Shown here: positions 18,961 to 30,929 of the stretch, piece by piece
Numbering within the stretch: position 1 is the first letter of the stretch
How the letters are laid out: each line of letters starts with the position of its first letter
DNA from: Acholoe squamosa
Taxonomy: Eukaryota; Annelida; Polychaeta; Phyllodocida; Polynoidae
Direction of reading: 5' to 3'
DNA length: 64,000 nt
Assembly: GCA_949317995.1 (NCBI GenBank)
Contig: OX439046.1
Span: forward strand, 38,538,002 to 38,602,001
Made by a program: the position numbers and the translations under genes
The notes under the pieces: generated by a model
Database searches by the model: none
Told to the model about the DNA's origin: nothing
The model's input: the letters and a program-made list of their open reading frames with translations, nothing else

Positions 18961-21564
18961 TTTCCCATATAGACTGCATATGTTACAACCAATAAACTTC
19001 AACCCTTTATATTGACCGAAATCATTTACCTCGAAGCATTCACTCATCAGGGCCATTTATGCCATTCTGGCAGATAAGACCACATCTGTATCTTGTAAGT
19101 GAACAATGGTTATGATGAAAAATGAAAACACATAGGGGGAGGGGGGAGAAATAAATTGCTTGCATGGTGTGTTGCTTATGACTATAGCTATGGGACCACA
19201 AGGTTGTGATATAGTCAGTGTGTGTGTGAGACTGCACACATGCATTCCCTAGTTGGGAGAAGTCAGTCAGTATAATATACTATAGAGTGTGTGACATGAG
19301 TAGGTACCTGATAGTGCAGCTCTCTCTGTTTTAAACAAGGCAGGTGACTTTTCAGACTAATTTGGTGAGTGCAAGTTGAATGGTGAAGCAGAGCGTGACT
19401 TCTTTTGAAAAGAGGGTACCTACTGACAGCCCTTTTTACCATAGGAGCAACACGCTCCTGAGAGAGGTTTCTAAGACTTCATTTGGCGGTGCTTTGTGTT
19501 TTCCAGTGTGTTAGAAAGATTTTATTTTTGTCTCATTCTCCTTTGCCTTGGAACAGGTTATAGTGACCGGCCCTTTGCACAACTTAACTGAACATCGGCA
19601 ATTTACCAGTTATTACAATGGCCGATGTCGCCTCATAACAATATTAGCCTAGTTGTCACTACACAACAAAACAAGCCACAAGACATGTATTTAAATTTCA
19701 TCACTTCACACAGTTTGACCGTATTGGATTATTTTTTTCTGGTATGTCTTTTATAGTAAAACGTTCCCTTCAAACGAATTAATCAGTTTACTAGATTCTA
19801 TGGGAAAGTCATACTTGTGAAACATTTCTCGACTCATTGCTTAATTTCCATTTCTCCCTTTTGTACATTCTCTTTTCAATGTTTTCCTGCATACATCATC
19901 ATTGTTTCTTGTACGTCATTCTTCTCTGTATTCACAAACATATGTGTGTTATCCACTGGCGGTGAAAAAAGAGACATATTTTGAATATTAATGTTTGAAG
20001 ACCTGTACAGATTTCCTTAAGAATCATTTTAAGAGTATAGAAACCATACTTGAAAATTCAATCTTGGTTTTGGTTAATGGCCATGTGCATTTCTAAGTCA
20101 CTATGTCCCTAATAATTATGTGCTTCTTATGTTCCAATTTCCCAAATGTCTCGGGATCGTACACAACTTATTTCTGTCCTCCTATTTGCTATATGGTGCA
20201 GTGTTCCTCTTTGCTCTGCTGTACGCATATCCTGATGACTTATCCTGAATGTCGCCATCCTTCCTGCCATGTCTTTAACCCACTCTCTAATTTGCACAAT
20301 TATGGAAATGTTATCCACCTACCAAAATGAGTGCCTTAAAACTGGACAAGCACAAAGCACACAAAAGCTTTTAGTGAGTAATTTAGACATAAGCCTGCAG
20401 GACTATCTTGTAACGTTATGCCCCAAAAATAGGCACAGGTGGTGTATTGCTGCCATCCAATGATCAAATTTAGGTTTTTATCAATGTATGACCAACGTAC
20501 AGTAAGCATCAACCAATAAATATGGTAATGGTGCAAGTGAGAGGGGATATTACCTGCATTGTTAGTGTCCAACACACAGGCCCAACAGTCTCATCCAGGG
20601 GCATTATCCACATTAATCCACATTTATGAGCTGAATGAGATACGCCTTGTTTAGAAAGATTAGATATCGGTTTGAATCAACTCTCACACATTAAGGGCAG
20701 CTTGTCAACTGACCTGACCTGCTCTTGCTCGTTGCCAATCTCCACTAATATTCCTGCCTGTATCCGTTTCCATTTTAATACTCAATGCAACTGTTGACTG
20801 TGAGACGTCTGACTGCCATTCAATTTGTGCTGTTGTCACACTAAAGTAGGAAGGTATGGCGACATATTGAGACATATCCCATATCACGACTCATCCAAAT
20901 GACACCTTTCTTATGTAAGTATGGTTAGTTTTCACGTAATAATGACGTAAATTGCATGAGTTGTGCTAGCTGGGATGCCTCTGTTTGTGTTGAAAGTTAA
21001 GACAATTGCTTCTGTTTGTGCTAACCACAAAGTGGCATTTACCCATATCGGTATAGAGGCTAAAGAGATATGTATACAACAACACAACAATAAGAAAGGG
21101 AGGACCCTATCAGCTCCAAATATATACACGAGGATACGAATCTGCACCCTAACATATCCTCAACTGATATCTCACAGAGATTCTTGTCTCATCCCCTACA
21201 CCCATCTTCTTCCTCCTTTCTCAAACCTTTTGCGACCAGGGAGGTACTCCAGATAATGGGTGGTTCAGGTTGCCGTCAGCTCAAATTAACCTACATCCCA
21301 TCAGCTTCAGCTATAGCCAGGTAAAGTGGACGAAGGGTGGGGAAATGAGGCCAGGATGCTCCATCAAGATCGGGGAGGGGTGGGGTAGGTCTGCTTTTAT
21401 AGACAGCAGAGGCTTACACATGTCCTTAGAGATGGGATCAATATCCCAGTCTCATCTAATGGTTCATCTACCCAGCCGGAGAGATGAATCCCAGTACACT
21501 GAAGTACCTGCATGCTCCCTGTATCAACCAGGTTGTGCAGGATACATCTATCTACCTGTCTGCA
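18961..21564. other. Unassigned noncoding stretch
   Basis: No gene is supported. The overlapping short frames at 20.1-21.6 kb show no domain. A 26-bp match to 14,830-14,860 in inverted orientation lies at 19,430. The composition is typical intergenic AT-rich DNA. Confidence 0.45.
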
Positions 21565-23000
21565 CTGCCCCCACTTAGATACTGTAAGACAGTGAAAGAT
21601 GTCTACCTGTCCCACTTAGTACTGTCAGACAGTGAAAGGTCTGTATATACCTGTCCCACTTAGTACTGTCAGACAGTGAAAGGTCTGTATATACCTGTCC
21701 CACTTAGTACTGTCAGACAGTGAAAGGTCTGTATATACCTGTCCCACTTAGTACTGTCAGACAGTGAAAGGTCTGTATATACCTGTCCCACTTAGTACTG
21801 TCAGACAGTGAAAGGTCTGTATATACCTGTCCCACTTAGTACTGTCAGACAGTGAAAGGTCTGTATATACCTGTCCCACTTAGTACTGTCAGACAGTGAA
21901 AGGTCTGTATTTACCTGTCCCACTTAGTACTGTCAGACAGTGAAAGGTCTGTATATACCTGTCCCACTTAGTACTGTCAGACAGTGAAAGGTCTGTATAT
22001 ACCTGTCCCACTTAGTACTGTCAGACAGTGAAAGGTCTGTATATACCTGTCCCACTTAGTACTGTCAGACAGTGAAAGGTCTGTATATACCTGTCCCACT
22101 TAGTACTGTCAGACAGTAAAAGGTCTGTATATACATGTCCCACTTAGTATTGCCAGACAGTGAAAGGTCTGTATATACATGTCCCACTTAGATACTGTCA
22201 GACAGTGAAAGGTGTCTACCTGCCCACTTAGATACTGTCAGACAGTGGAAGGTGTCTACCTAGCTGTCCCACTTAGATACTGTCAAACAGTGAAAGACAT
22301 CTACCTGCCCACTTAGATACTGTAAGACACTGAAAGACGTCTACCTGCCCACTTAGATACTGTCAGACAGTGAAAGGTGTCTACCTTGCTGTCTCACTTA
22401 GATACTGTCAGACAGTGAAAGACGTCTACCTGCCCACATAGATACTGTCAAACAGTGAAAGACGTCTACCTGCCCACTTAGATACTGTCAGACAGTGAAA
22501 GATGTCTACCTGCCCACTTAGATACTGTCAGACAGTGAAAGACGTCTACCTGTTCCACTTAGATACTGTCAGATATTGGGACAACTCAGACCATGGTGTC
22601 CCCCCAATGCAGCCTAAATAAAGAATATTGAATTAAATTGAATTGAAAGACATCTACCTGCCCACTTAGATACTGTCAGACTGAATGATTTCTACCTGCC
22701 CACTTAGATACTGTCAGACAGTGAAAGGTGTCTACCTGTCCACTTAGATACTGTCAGACAGTGAAAGGTGTCTACCTGTCCACTTAGATACTGTCAGACA
22801 GTGAAAGACATCTACCTGGCCACTTAGATACTGTCAGACAGTGAAAGACATCTACCTGCCTCACTCAGATACTGTCAGACAGTGGAAGGTGTCTACCTGT
22901 CCACTTAGATACTGTCAGACAGTGAAAGACGTCTACCTCCCCACTTAGATACTGTCAGACAGTGAAAGGTGTCTACCTGCCCACTTAGATACTGTCAGAC
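21565..23000. repeat. 40-44-bp satellite with palindromic core, ~34 copies
   Basis: The left half has a homogeneous 44-bp unit (CTTAGTACTGTCAGACAGTG plus AAAGGTCTGTATATACCTGTCCCA). The right half has a more variable ~40-bp unit (CTTAGATACTGTCAGACAGT plus GAAAGRYGTCTACCTGCCCA). Each unit contains ACTGTCAGACAGT, a 6-bp stem around one base. The array is interrupted at about 22,571-22,650 by a segment carrying AATAAAGAATATTGAATTAA. An inverted single unit lies outside the array at 23,422-23,452. Confidence 0.95.
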
Positions 23001-23689
23001 AGCATTGCCCATCCAGCCATCACCAGTTTCATGGAGGGCTCTCTTCCAGCATCAAAGAAAGACTTAAATCTCTTTCAATAACCACGTAACTACCTCTTCA
23101 ACGTGCACTGAATACCTCCAGTTCTCATTCTCCTCTTGAAGTGCCTTCACAACACACTGGTTGAAAACCATTTTTTTAACAGCCTTTATTGAAACATGCA
23201 AATGTCAAGTGCTATAACTAAATGCATGTCCGTGTTTTGTCTCTGAGGGATGAGTAACCTTCATAAATGTTTATCTAAAAAGAAGTGCAGACTACCGGGT
23301 TAGCTGGGTGGTTTTTCTCTTTTTAAAAAGAATATACTAAGTCTAATCTTTTAAAAATCGTTTTCAAAACCATTTCTCTTTCTATTTTCTTTTCAAATTT
23401 TCATTCTTTACAAAACCATCTGACAGTTTCTAAGTGGACAGGTAGACACCAAATGAAATCGTTTGAAGAAAGATTTGAAGTATTGCTCTTTACAAATTCT
23501 TTTTATTTTCTTTTAGTGAAAAGAAAATATTTTGGTATTTTCTTTTGTCCAAAACTTGTTGCTGAGGGTCAAGTTGGGGCCACCTCTTGAGGAATTCAGA
23601 AACTTCCACATACTTTTTTGGAGTTGCCTTGCCGCACAGTGGCCAGGAGCGTAGCGACTCCATAATGTTTTCGGTTTTGCCCCTGGGCG
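23001..23689. other. AT-rich spacer with an inverted satellite unit
   Basis: CTGACAGTTTCTAAGTGGAC...GTAGACACC at 23,422-23,452 is a reverse-complement copy of one satellite unit. The rest is A/T-rich sequence built from TTTTCTTT-like words. No gene is seen. Confidence 0.6.
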
Positions 23690-24445
23690 CCTATGACGTC
23701 GGTAGTGACGTCACACAGCCCCAATGACGTCACGCAACTCCGCGATGTTGCGTAGCAACATCGTTAGCCATGGCTTGGGCCATGGATAGGGGTGGCAACT
23801 CCTATCCGTGGTCCTTGCCACATTTTTCTTGTTTAAATATATTTTTCTTCAGATTATCAAAGAATATGACTTTACAAAGGCTATAAACATAAAAGAATTC
23901 ACAACAATGAATTTGGTAGTGTTTTGTTTTAGAAAGACTCAAGTCATGTGTAAGATTTTCTTCATATTTTCTTTATATTTTCTTTCTTTATAAAATCTTT
24001 CCAAAATATTTTTATGGATATGCAGATAGGATCATGTGACCCTCCCCTATGGATGGTTGGTCTATGGATAATCTTTTTGAAATCACTAAGCAAATTTTAC
24101 CTCTATAATCTTTAAAGGTGAAAAACGAAATTACAAAGAGAAATATAGCCTTTCTCATTTGAAAAAGAAAATACAAAGAAAATCATTATATGAATATTTA
24201 ATTTTTGTCACATGATCCCTGAGAGCCAATGATTGAAGGGATCCCCTCCTGACATTATGACATCATAGGGTGTTTCCCAGGTCTGTTCATCAAATTGTAT
24301 GTATCAGCATAGAAACAATGTAGAATTCATTCTCTGAGAATCTAATAAAGATTTTAGTATTCTAAAGAAAATCCAAAGAATGAAACAGATTTTCTTTCTA
24401 TATTCTTTACATGTTCATTTTCTTCAAAATATATTGAAATACACT
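23690..24445. repeat. ~750-bp repeat, copy 1, TGACGTCA-rich head
   Basis: The copy starts CCTATGACGTCGGTAGTGAC, has several TGACGTCA/TGACGTC words in its first 55 bp and a hairpin CGATGTTGC-GTA-GCAACATCG, and continues through AT-rich sequence to GAAATACACT. It matches 25,110-25,846 nearly base for base, differing by scattered substitutions and a 19-bp insertion near 24,267. No ORF of note is present. Confidence 0.95.
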
Positions 24446-25109
24446 GAAAAGAATTTAAAGGGAGTAATGTTTTTTTTCCAAGTTGAATATTTTCTTTATT
24501 AGATCTTTTCTCTAGAACGATTATATAAAGATTTCTTCAAAATAAGAGAAAAACTACCCAGGTCTCAAATACCTATTATCTAATAAATTAAAGTATATTT
24601 GCTGGTCAGGTTCAAAGTTTCACCCGTAAAACTTTTAAAACATTTGTCTTGAAGTATTACCAAAGCAATACATAGATAATTAATGTGGAAATTCGATGTT
24701 GTACTACATTGGACAATAACGTATAGGTACATCATGGTATGTTCGACGTAGCACAGTCTTATAAATCACAATAACATTGTGATATTGTAATATTCATGGA
24801 AAGTAAACCTATCAAAACTACACTAATATATCCCGTAGCAGAGTATGGAACTTATAAAAGGCATTTGGTGTTACAAAATGCTGTCCATTATATTTATACA
24901 TTGTGCTGCCAGTAGATAAACACCGTATATCATTTATAGGTAGGTGTAGAGACTGGTATATATCCATCCATCACCGCATCTGATCTTACGTTTTTAACAC
25001 ATCTCTTCAACAACATAATCATAACTACCCTAGGCAACGCTAAGATCAAATTTCATACATATTAACACTATTTCATCGTATAAAATCCTCGCCTACAAGG
25101 AAAACTTCA
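24446..25109. other. Unassigned AT-rich spacer between the two repeat copies
   Basis: No gene or recognised repeat. Confidence 0.5.
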
Positions 25110-25846
25110 CCTATGACGTCGGTAGTGATGTCACACAGCCCCAGTGACGTCACGCAACTCTGCGATGTTGCGTAGCAACATCGTTAGCCATGGCTTGGGC
25201 CACAGATAGGGGTGGCAACTCCTATCCGTGGTCCTTGCCACATTTTTCTTGTTTAAATATATTTTTCTTCAGATTATCAAAGAATATGATTTATAAAGGC
25301 TATAAACATAAAAGAATTCACAACAATGAATTTGGTAGTGTTTTGTTTTAGAAAGACTCAAGTCATGTGTAAGATTTTTTTCATATTTTCTTTATATTTT
25401 CATTCTTTATAAAATCTTTCCAAAATATTTTTATGGATATGCAGATAGGGTCATGTGACCCTCCCCTATGGATGGTTGGTCTATGGATAATCTTTTTGAA
25501 ATCATTAAGCAAATTTTACCTCTATAATCTTTAAAGGTGAAAAACGAAATTACAAAGAGAAATATAGCCTTTCTCATTTGAAAAAGAAAATACAAAGAAA
25601 ATCATTATATGAATATTTAATTTTTGTCACATGATCCCTGAGAGCCAATGATTGAAGGGATCCCCTCCTGACATCATGACATCATGTTCATCAAATTATA
25701 TGTATCAGCATAAAAACAATGTAGAATTCATTCTCTGAGAATCTAATAAAGATTTTAGTATTCTAAAGAAAATCCAAAGAATGAAACAGATTTTCTTTCT
25801 ATATTCTTTACATGTTCATTTTCTTCAAAATATATTGAAATACACT
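25110..25846. repeat. ~750-bp repeat, copy 2
   Basis: This is a near-identical direct copy of 23,690-24,445. Its right end coincides with the outer end of the YR retroelement: where copy 1 continues GAAATACACTGAAAAG, copy 2 reads GAAATACACT followed by ATAAATAGAC. Confidence 0.95.
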
Positions 25847-26211
25847 ATAAATAGACATACGACAACTCCAATCTAGTTTGGGCGAATATTTTATTGGACC
25901 TGGCCAATAAACATACATAACCAGGCCTTAGTAACACAAGAAGAAAGAAAAAATCTCCAATGTGAGACCGGTGGTCCTTCCTGGGGCTAGGCAATATGGC
26001 CGACTACAAGGGCCACCAGTGAAGGAACCTGTTACGTAACACCTGAATGCAAGTGGTGACATCTAGTAATACAATTGGGAACTGCTACTGCCCATTTATC
26101 ACCACTTATATGCACGCATATAAGTAGCTTATAAATAGACATACGACAACTCCAATCTAGTTTGGGCGAATATTTTATTGGACCTGGCCAATAAACATAC
26201 ATAACCAGGCC
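25846..26211 (-). mobile_element. 3' split direct repeats of the YR retroelement
   Basis: Two identical 82-bp direct repeats (25,846-25,927 and 26,130-26,211) flank a 202-bp segment. They lie just downstream of the minus-strand tyrosine recombinase. This is the B1-A2-B2 layout of Ngaro/PAT-type DIRS-order elements, in which the YR resolves a circular cDNA. Each 82-bp repeat contains TTATTGG-acctgg-CCAATAA. The matching A1 copy expected 5' of the RT was not found. Confidence 0.75.
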
Positions 26212-26253
26212 AACACACCAAACAGAATGGAGAAGAAAAAGAAAACCCAGATA

Positions 26254-26905
26254 TTACATGAATAAGGCGCTAACCATACGCCGATCAAGATGGATACGAG
26301 CTTGTTTTGATATTGTCAAATAATGCAACACACTCAATGATTTCCAATCACCAATGTTCTTGATGTCCAATAGACTGAATCCTGCATCTGCCAAGGCAGA
26401 TGCACCTCCTCTGCGTAGCGAGTGTGAAGACAACTTATCGATGCCTGACTTGGCACACAACTTGTGCAACTTGCCCAAGTACCATGAGTAACTGCCACGA
26501 CACCATTGGCCATTTTTCATGTATGACACTACTTGTGAGTCACTGGATGGGTAGATCACCATAGATAACAGCAAGGTCAGGTAATAGTGAAGGCAGAAGA
26601 TTGAGTCATTGATGAGTGTGAAAGGTATGAAAAAGACCCGCTCCTTTGTACGGCGAAGTCTGACAGAGACACCCCAGACTTCCCAGGTCAAGTCTGACAA
26701 GCAGACTGCCAGTCCTTGTTCGACAACATTGGACTTACGTAATAAGCCCCTGAAGCACATGATAACAGCGATCCAAAATGCCACGTCCTCAGAACATGAC
26801 ATATCCAATAGTTTATAAATACACTTTAAGTCCTGTACTGATGCTGGTCGCGCCTGGTCTCCATGATCACCTAGGGCCCTTCGAACAAGAATAGTATAGG
26901 TTCCC
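26254..26905 (-). pseudogene. Tyrosine recombinase of a DIRS-order retroelement, 5'-truncated
   Basis: The minus-strand frame is open from about 26,905 to a stop at 26,254. It contains the tyrosine-recombinase catalytic set in order: Arg in FRGLLRKSNV, H-x-x-R in SSHSLRRGGASAL, Trp in IGDWKS, and the nucleophile Tyr in VLHYLT. These enzymes integrate or resolve the cDNA of DIRS-order retroelements without a DDE integrase. Upstream sequence (TYTILVRRALGDHGDQ) still reads as YR family sequence until it stops at the foldback insertion at 26,929. The catalytic domain looks intact, but the N-terminus is separated from RT-RH by 2.3 kb of inserted palindrome. Confidence 0.85.
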
Positions 26906-26928
26906 TAGGATATATTACTCCATAGAGT

Positions 26929-29209
26929 CCTATAGTGCAAGCCACCCCCCTCTACCCCCCCCCTTAAAAGTAGGCTACCTTTTGTGTTCAGTACTGAGTC
27001 CTATGTAAGATAAGGGGGTTTATGGAGATGTCAGGAATCTTTATCAGAGTGATATCAAATGGAAACAAGGGGCCACATATACCAGAAAATCCTGCTGAAT
27101 CCAAAATTTGTGGTCTTGATTCTCAAAATTTGGCCAAAGGTACCTAAAAATGAGGTTTGATGATGAGAATATTTTAAAAATGTAAAAAAGTTATATTGAA
27201 AATGATTGGAACTTCTTATAGATGCAACATGCTAATCAAAGTCAGTACCTCAATGTACATATCCCAATGTTTGCCTATCCGAACCTGACAAGTACTCTGC
27301 TTGCGTATGGCTCTACCTCTCCCACATACTGCCTATCCCTTAGTCTGCCTATCACTCATACTACCTATCCCCTGAAACATCTAGAGTTTAATTAGGGTTT
27401 CCCTCACATGGCTTAAAGGATTTAAGTTTACCCCTCACCTTTGTACCTAATTTTCTCTGTACATTCTTACCATTAGTCTACCTATCCTCAATCTGCCTAT
27501 CATTCACTTTACCTATCCCTCATGGTGACTATCCCCCAAATCTGCACATCCCTCATATTTGACTGGCACATCTGTGATATTACCTAGCACCAATGTATCT
27601 TTTGAATATGCTCACCTTACAAGGTACCCTCTGTACCTATCTCTTAAACTGTTTATTACCTATCCTCCTTGCTACCCATCCTCTTCAATACCTATCCCTC
27701 AAGCTCAATTTATAGCTTTCCTGCCTACTACAGCTTGATCAGCTGGGATAGCTCACATCCAACCTTTGTTATGATCTCTTAGTCAACCTATCCCCTAAAG
27801 AACAAATCCAACAGTCTACCTCAAGCATACATCTACTGATCACTCATGCTATATATCCTTGAGGTTACCTATCTTTCATGCTGCCTATCCTTCATGGTAT
27901 ATAGCCCTCTGCCTACCTAACCAGCTATCTATGTATCTCTCACCTTGTATGCCATTCTTTCTACCTTTATAGTAGCTCTTATAGTCTATGCCTTGTGAAA
28001 TATACCTATTGCTCATTGTACCTATCCTCAAGTCTGCATATCACTCATGTTTACCTTACATATCCCTCAGGCCATTGAATTATCATGCTTTTCTAAAATG
28101 CCTCACCATGGCTATCATTAGACTAGCTAACTTCCTATCCTACATGTATGTTTTTTATTCCCCTCTTCCTATCCTTCATGCTGCATATCGTTCATGCTAT
28201 CCCACTTGACAAGTTAAAAAACTGAGGGCTATATACCATGAAGGATAGGCAGCCTGAAGGATAGGTAACCTCAATGATATATAGCATGAGTGATAGGTAG
28301 ATGTATGTGTGAGGTAGACTGTTAACTTTGTTCCTTAGGGGATAGGTTGACTAAGAGATCAAAATGAAGGTTGGTTGTGAGCTATCCCAGCTGGTCAAGC
28401 TGTGATAGGTAGGAAAGCCATAAAGTGAGCTTGAGGGATAGGTATTGAAGAGGATGGGTAGCAAGGAGGATAGGTAATAAACAGTTTAAGAGATAGGTCA
28501 AAGGTTACCTTGTAAGGTGAGCATATTCAAAAGATACATTGGTGCTAGGTAATATCACAGATGTGCCAGTCAAACATGAGGGATGTGAAGAGTTGGGGGA
28601 TAGTCACCATGAGGGATAGGTAAAGTGAATGATAGGCAGATTGAGGATAGGTAGACTAATGGTAAGAATGTACAGAGAAAATTAGGTACAAAGGTGAAGA
28701 GTAAACTTTAATCCTTTAAGCCAGTTGAGAGAAAACCTAATTAAACTCTAGATGTTTCAAGGGATAGGTAGTATGAGTGATAGGTAGACTAAGGGATAGG
28801 CAGTATGTGGGAGAGGCAGAGCCATACACAGGTAGAGTACTTGTCAAGTTGAGATAGGCACACATTAGGATATGTAGATTCAGGTATTGACTTTGATTAG
28901 CATGTTGCATCTATGAATAGTTCCAATCATTTTCAATATAACTTTTGTACATTTTTAAAATATTCTCATTATCAAACCTCCTTTTTAGGTACTTTTGGTC
29001 AAATTTCGAGAATCAAGATCACAAATTCTGGATTCAGCAGGATTTTCTGGTATAGGTGGCCCCTTGTTTCCATTTGATATCACTCTGATAAAGATTCCTG
29101 ACATCTCTATAAACCCCCTTATCCTACATAGGACTCAATACTGAACACAAAAGGGAGCCTACTTTGAAGGGGGGGTAGAGGGGGGGGGCTGTTACACTGT
29201 GTCTATAGG
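26929..29209. mobile_element. Foldback transposon, ~970-bp inverted arms
   Basis: Arms at about 26,941-27,912 and 28,228-29,190 are reverse complements with high identity; for example, a 91-bp block around 26,986-27,076 differs from its partner at only three or so positions. The loop is about 315 bp. The arms consist largely of degenerate repeats of TACCTATCCCTCATGCTG type. Outermost CCTATAG/CTATAGG strings suggest the ends at 26,929 and 29,209. No ORF is present. It sits between the RNase H and YR genes of the minus-strand DIRS-order element. No clear target-site duplication was found. Confidence 0.9.
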
Positions 29210-29225
29210 TATAAAGCTCTGAGTT

Positions 29226-29510
29226 TCACCTCCTATCTATTGAAGCTTCTTGCTTCGAATACCTCTCATAGTGATCCGTACAGTGCAACAAAAAGTCAGG
29301 AACAACATTATCTTTAGATTTAACGTGAGTTGCAACAATATGAAAATTATGTACAACTGATAACCAAAATAATTCTCTTATCCACCACATACAGCGAACA
29401 CTCCGTGATCTGCCCGTATTTATCATATTGTCGGTTCTGACTATAACTTTTGTATCCGACCAATCATTTCCCCATCGTTGCACTGCGGCAACCACTGGCC
29501 AGACTTCCAA
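29226..29510 (-). pseudogene. RNase H domain of the YR retroelement
   Basis: The minus-strand frame contains VVAAVQRWGNDW, VIVRTDNM (an RNase H acidic-residue motif), and FHIVATHVKSKDNVVPDFL, matching the A-x-H-x-x-G-x-x-N-x-x-A-D-x-L-S block of DIRS-type RNase H, though with Pro-Asp where Ala-Asp is usual. It lies in the same frame as the RT but is separated from it by about 80 bp with several stops, so a frameshift is likely. The 3' side runs directly into the foldback insertion. Confidence 0.75.
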
Positions 29511-29588
29511 TAGGTTATGTCCGCCGACTCATCATATTCACAAGGGGGTTCAACCGTATGATGTAAAGGAAAGCTATTGTACAATTGC

Positions 29589-30452
29589 TTATAGGCACCA
29601 GCGGATGTCATCCATAAACCAATCAGGTAGTTTAACCACCATGACACTATCAGCCATGTATTTGAGTAGGTTAATGACTCTACGTGAAAATGTCCTGCCT
29701 CCCCGAATAACTCTACTAGCATGTGCCAAATGACCACACAGTTCTTGTAACTCTTTTTTGGTAGCAATAGTTTTACCCAAGAACTTGTCGATCAGTACTA
29801 ATAAGTTGTCTAACTTATCTGGGAGTAAGCTGATTTCCATTTTCACTGTGTCAATTACCAGACCCAAATACTGGACTTTGGTAGCAGGGGATAAGATTTT
29901 GTTCCATGCAATATAGAAACAGAGACGTCGAAGCAGATCTGCCATAATCGCCTGACGCCTCACACATTCCTCATAGCTGTCAGCAACAATGACAAAGTCA
30001 TCAAGGTAACCGAAAACATTGAAAATACCTCTGTGATTCATACACTGGATGACAAACTTGGTTAGTTGTGTAAAGATAAATGGTGCACACCTAGGACCAA
30101 ACGATAAGGCTTGATCTTCAAAATATTCCGGCGCACCATCCAGACTCCACACAAAACCTTGCTTGGAATGATCATCCAGATGGGCAGCCACACTACGATA
30201 AGCAGATTGGATGTCCAATACACACAAAAACGAGCCCTCATGTATGACATTAGCAAAATCATCTACTTGAGTATAATGAAACGGTTGGCAAGTTGTATAC
30301 ATAAAGTCAATGATACTTTTAAGATTATCATCGGGATCACCATGGCTGCAATCTGTTATGGGTCTTAAGCTGCCATGTGGTTTTAAAATAGCCCCCAGTG
30401 AATGTATACACTGATGAGTTATAGGGAATTGAGAAGAGCGACAGATCGATCG
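29589..30452 (-). pseudogene. Reverse transcriptase of a DIRS/Ngaro-like element
   Basis: The minus-strand frame is open from 30,452 to a TAA at 29,589. Motifs in order: SLGAILKPHGSLRPITD (fingers), FLCVLDIQSAYRSV (catalytic Asp), ALSFGPRCAPFIFTQL, and VFGYLDDFVIVAD (Y-L-D-D). The spacing and the 'LSFGPRCAPFIF' block are typical of DIRS-order RTs and not of gypsy. The thumb region (LCGHLAHASRVIRGGRTFSRR) follows. The N-terminus is closed by a TAG at 30,453, with similar sequence continuing in another frame, so the gene is frameshifted. Gag and the 5' terminal repeat were not found upstream. Confidence 0.85.
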
Positions 30453-30455
30453 CTA

Positions 30456-30929
30456 TTGTTTTGGGAGTTACAATAGTAATCCTGGAAATAATATAAAGAC
30501 GCGAGGTTCCTTCACACTGACTATATCACAGTAGCATACACGAATGGTTATTATATAAAGTCTAGAGTGGGCACGGTGTGTTATAGCCCTATAGGATACT
30601 GGAGGTGGCTGTGGGGGCTGAGTCATTGTTTTGGACTGGAGCCAAGTAGTTCCTGGGGGTCCCGGTGGCAACAGTAGAGGTGAAGTCCTTATAAGTGGGT
30701 GTGTGTGTGTGTCCTCTGGGTAATCTGTTAGAGCACTGCCAGACCAAAGTCCACAGGGTGTCGGTGACAAAAGACCAAAACCACCGGTGGTCTGGTAGTA
30801 TATAAGGCTGGAACTGTAGAGGTGGGGTGCAGACTGTGTACCAAAGGAAGGGATTCATGGTCTGTCCTGGAATCATAGGGGAAGAAATTTATATTTGGCA
30901 TCTCACAAGTAGGAGTCAATTGAAATTCT
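30456..30929. other. Junction between the YR element and the gypsy-like element
   Basis: No LTR, PBS or DIRS terminal repeat could be recognised. A short (GT)n tract lies at about 30,700. Open frames on both strands have no domain. The 5' LTR of the gypsy-like element is missing or too diverged to see. Confidence 0.45.

Noticed and set aside
21565-23000. CRISPR-like regular repeats
   Set aside because: The units are contiguous with no unique spacers and the context is eukaryotic; this is a satellite.
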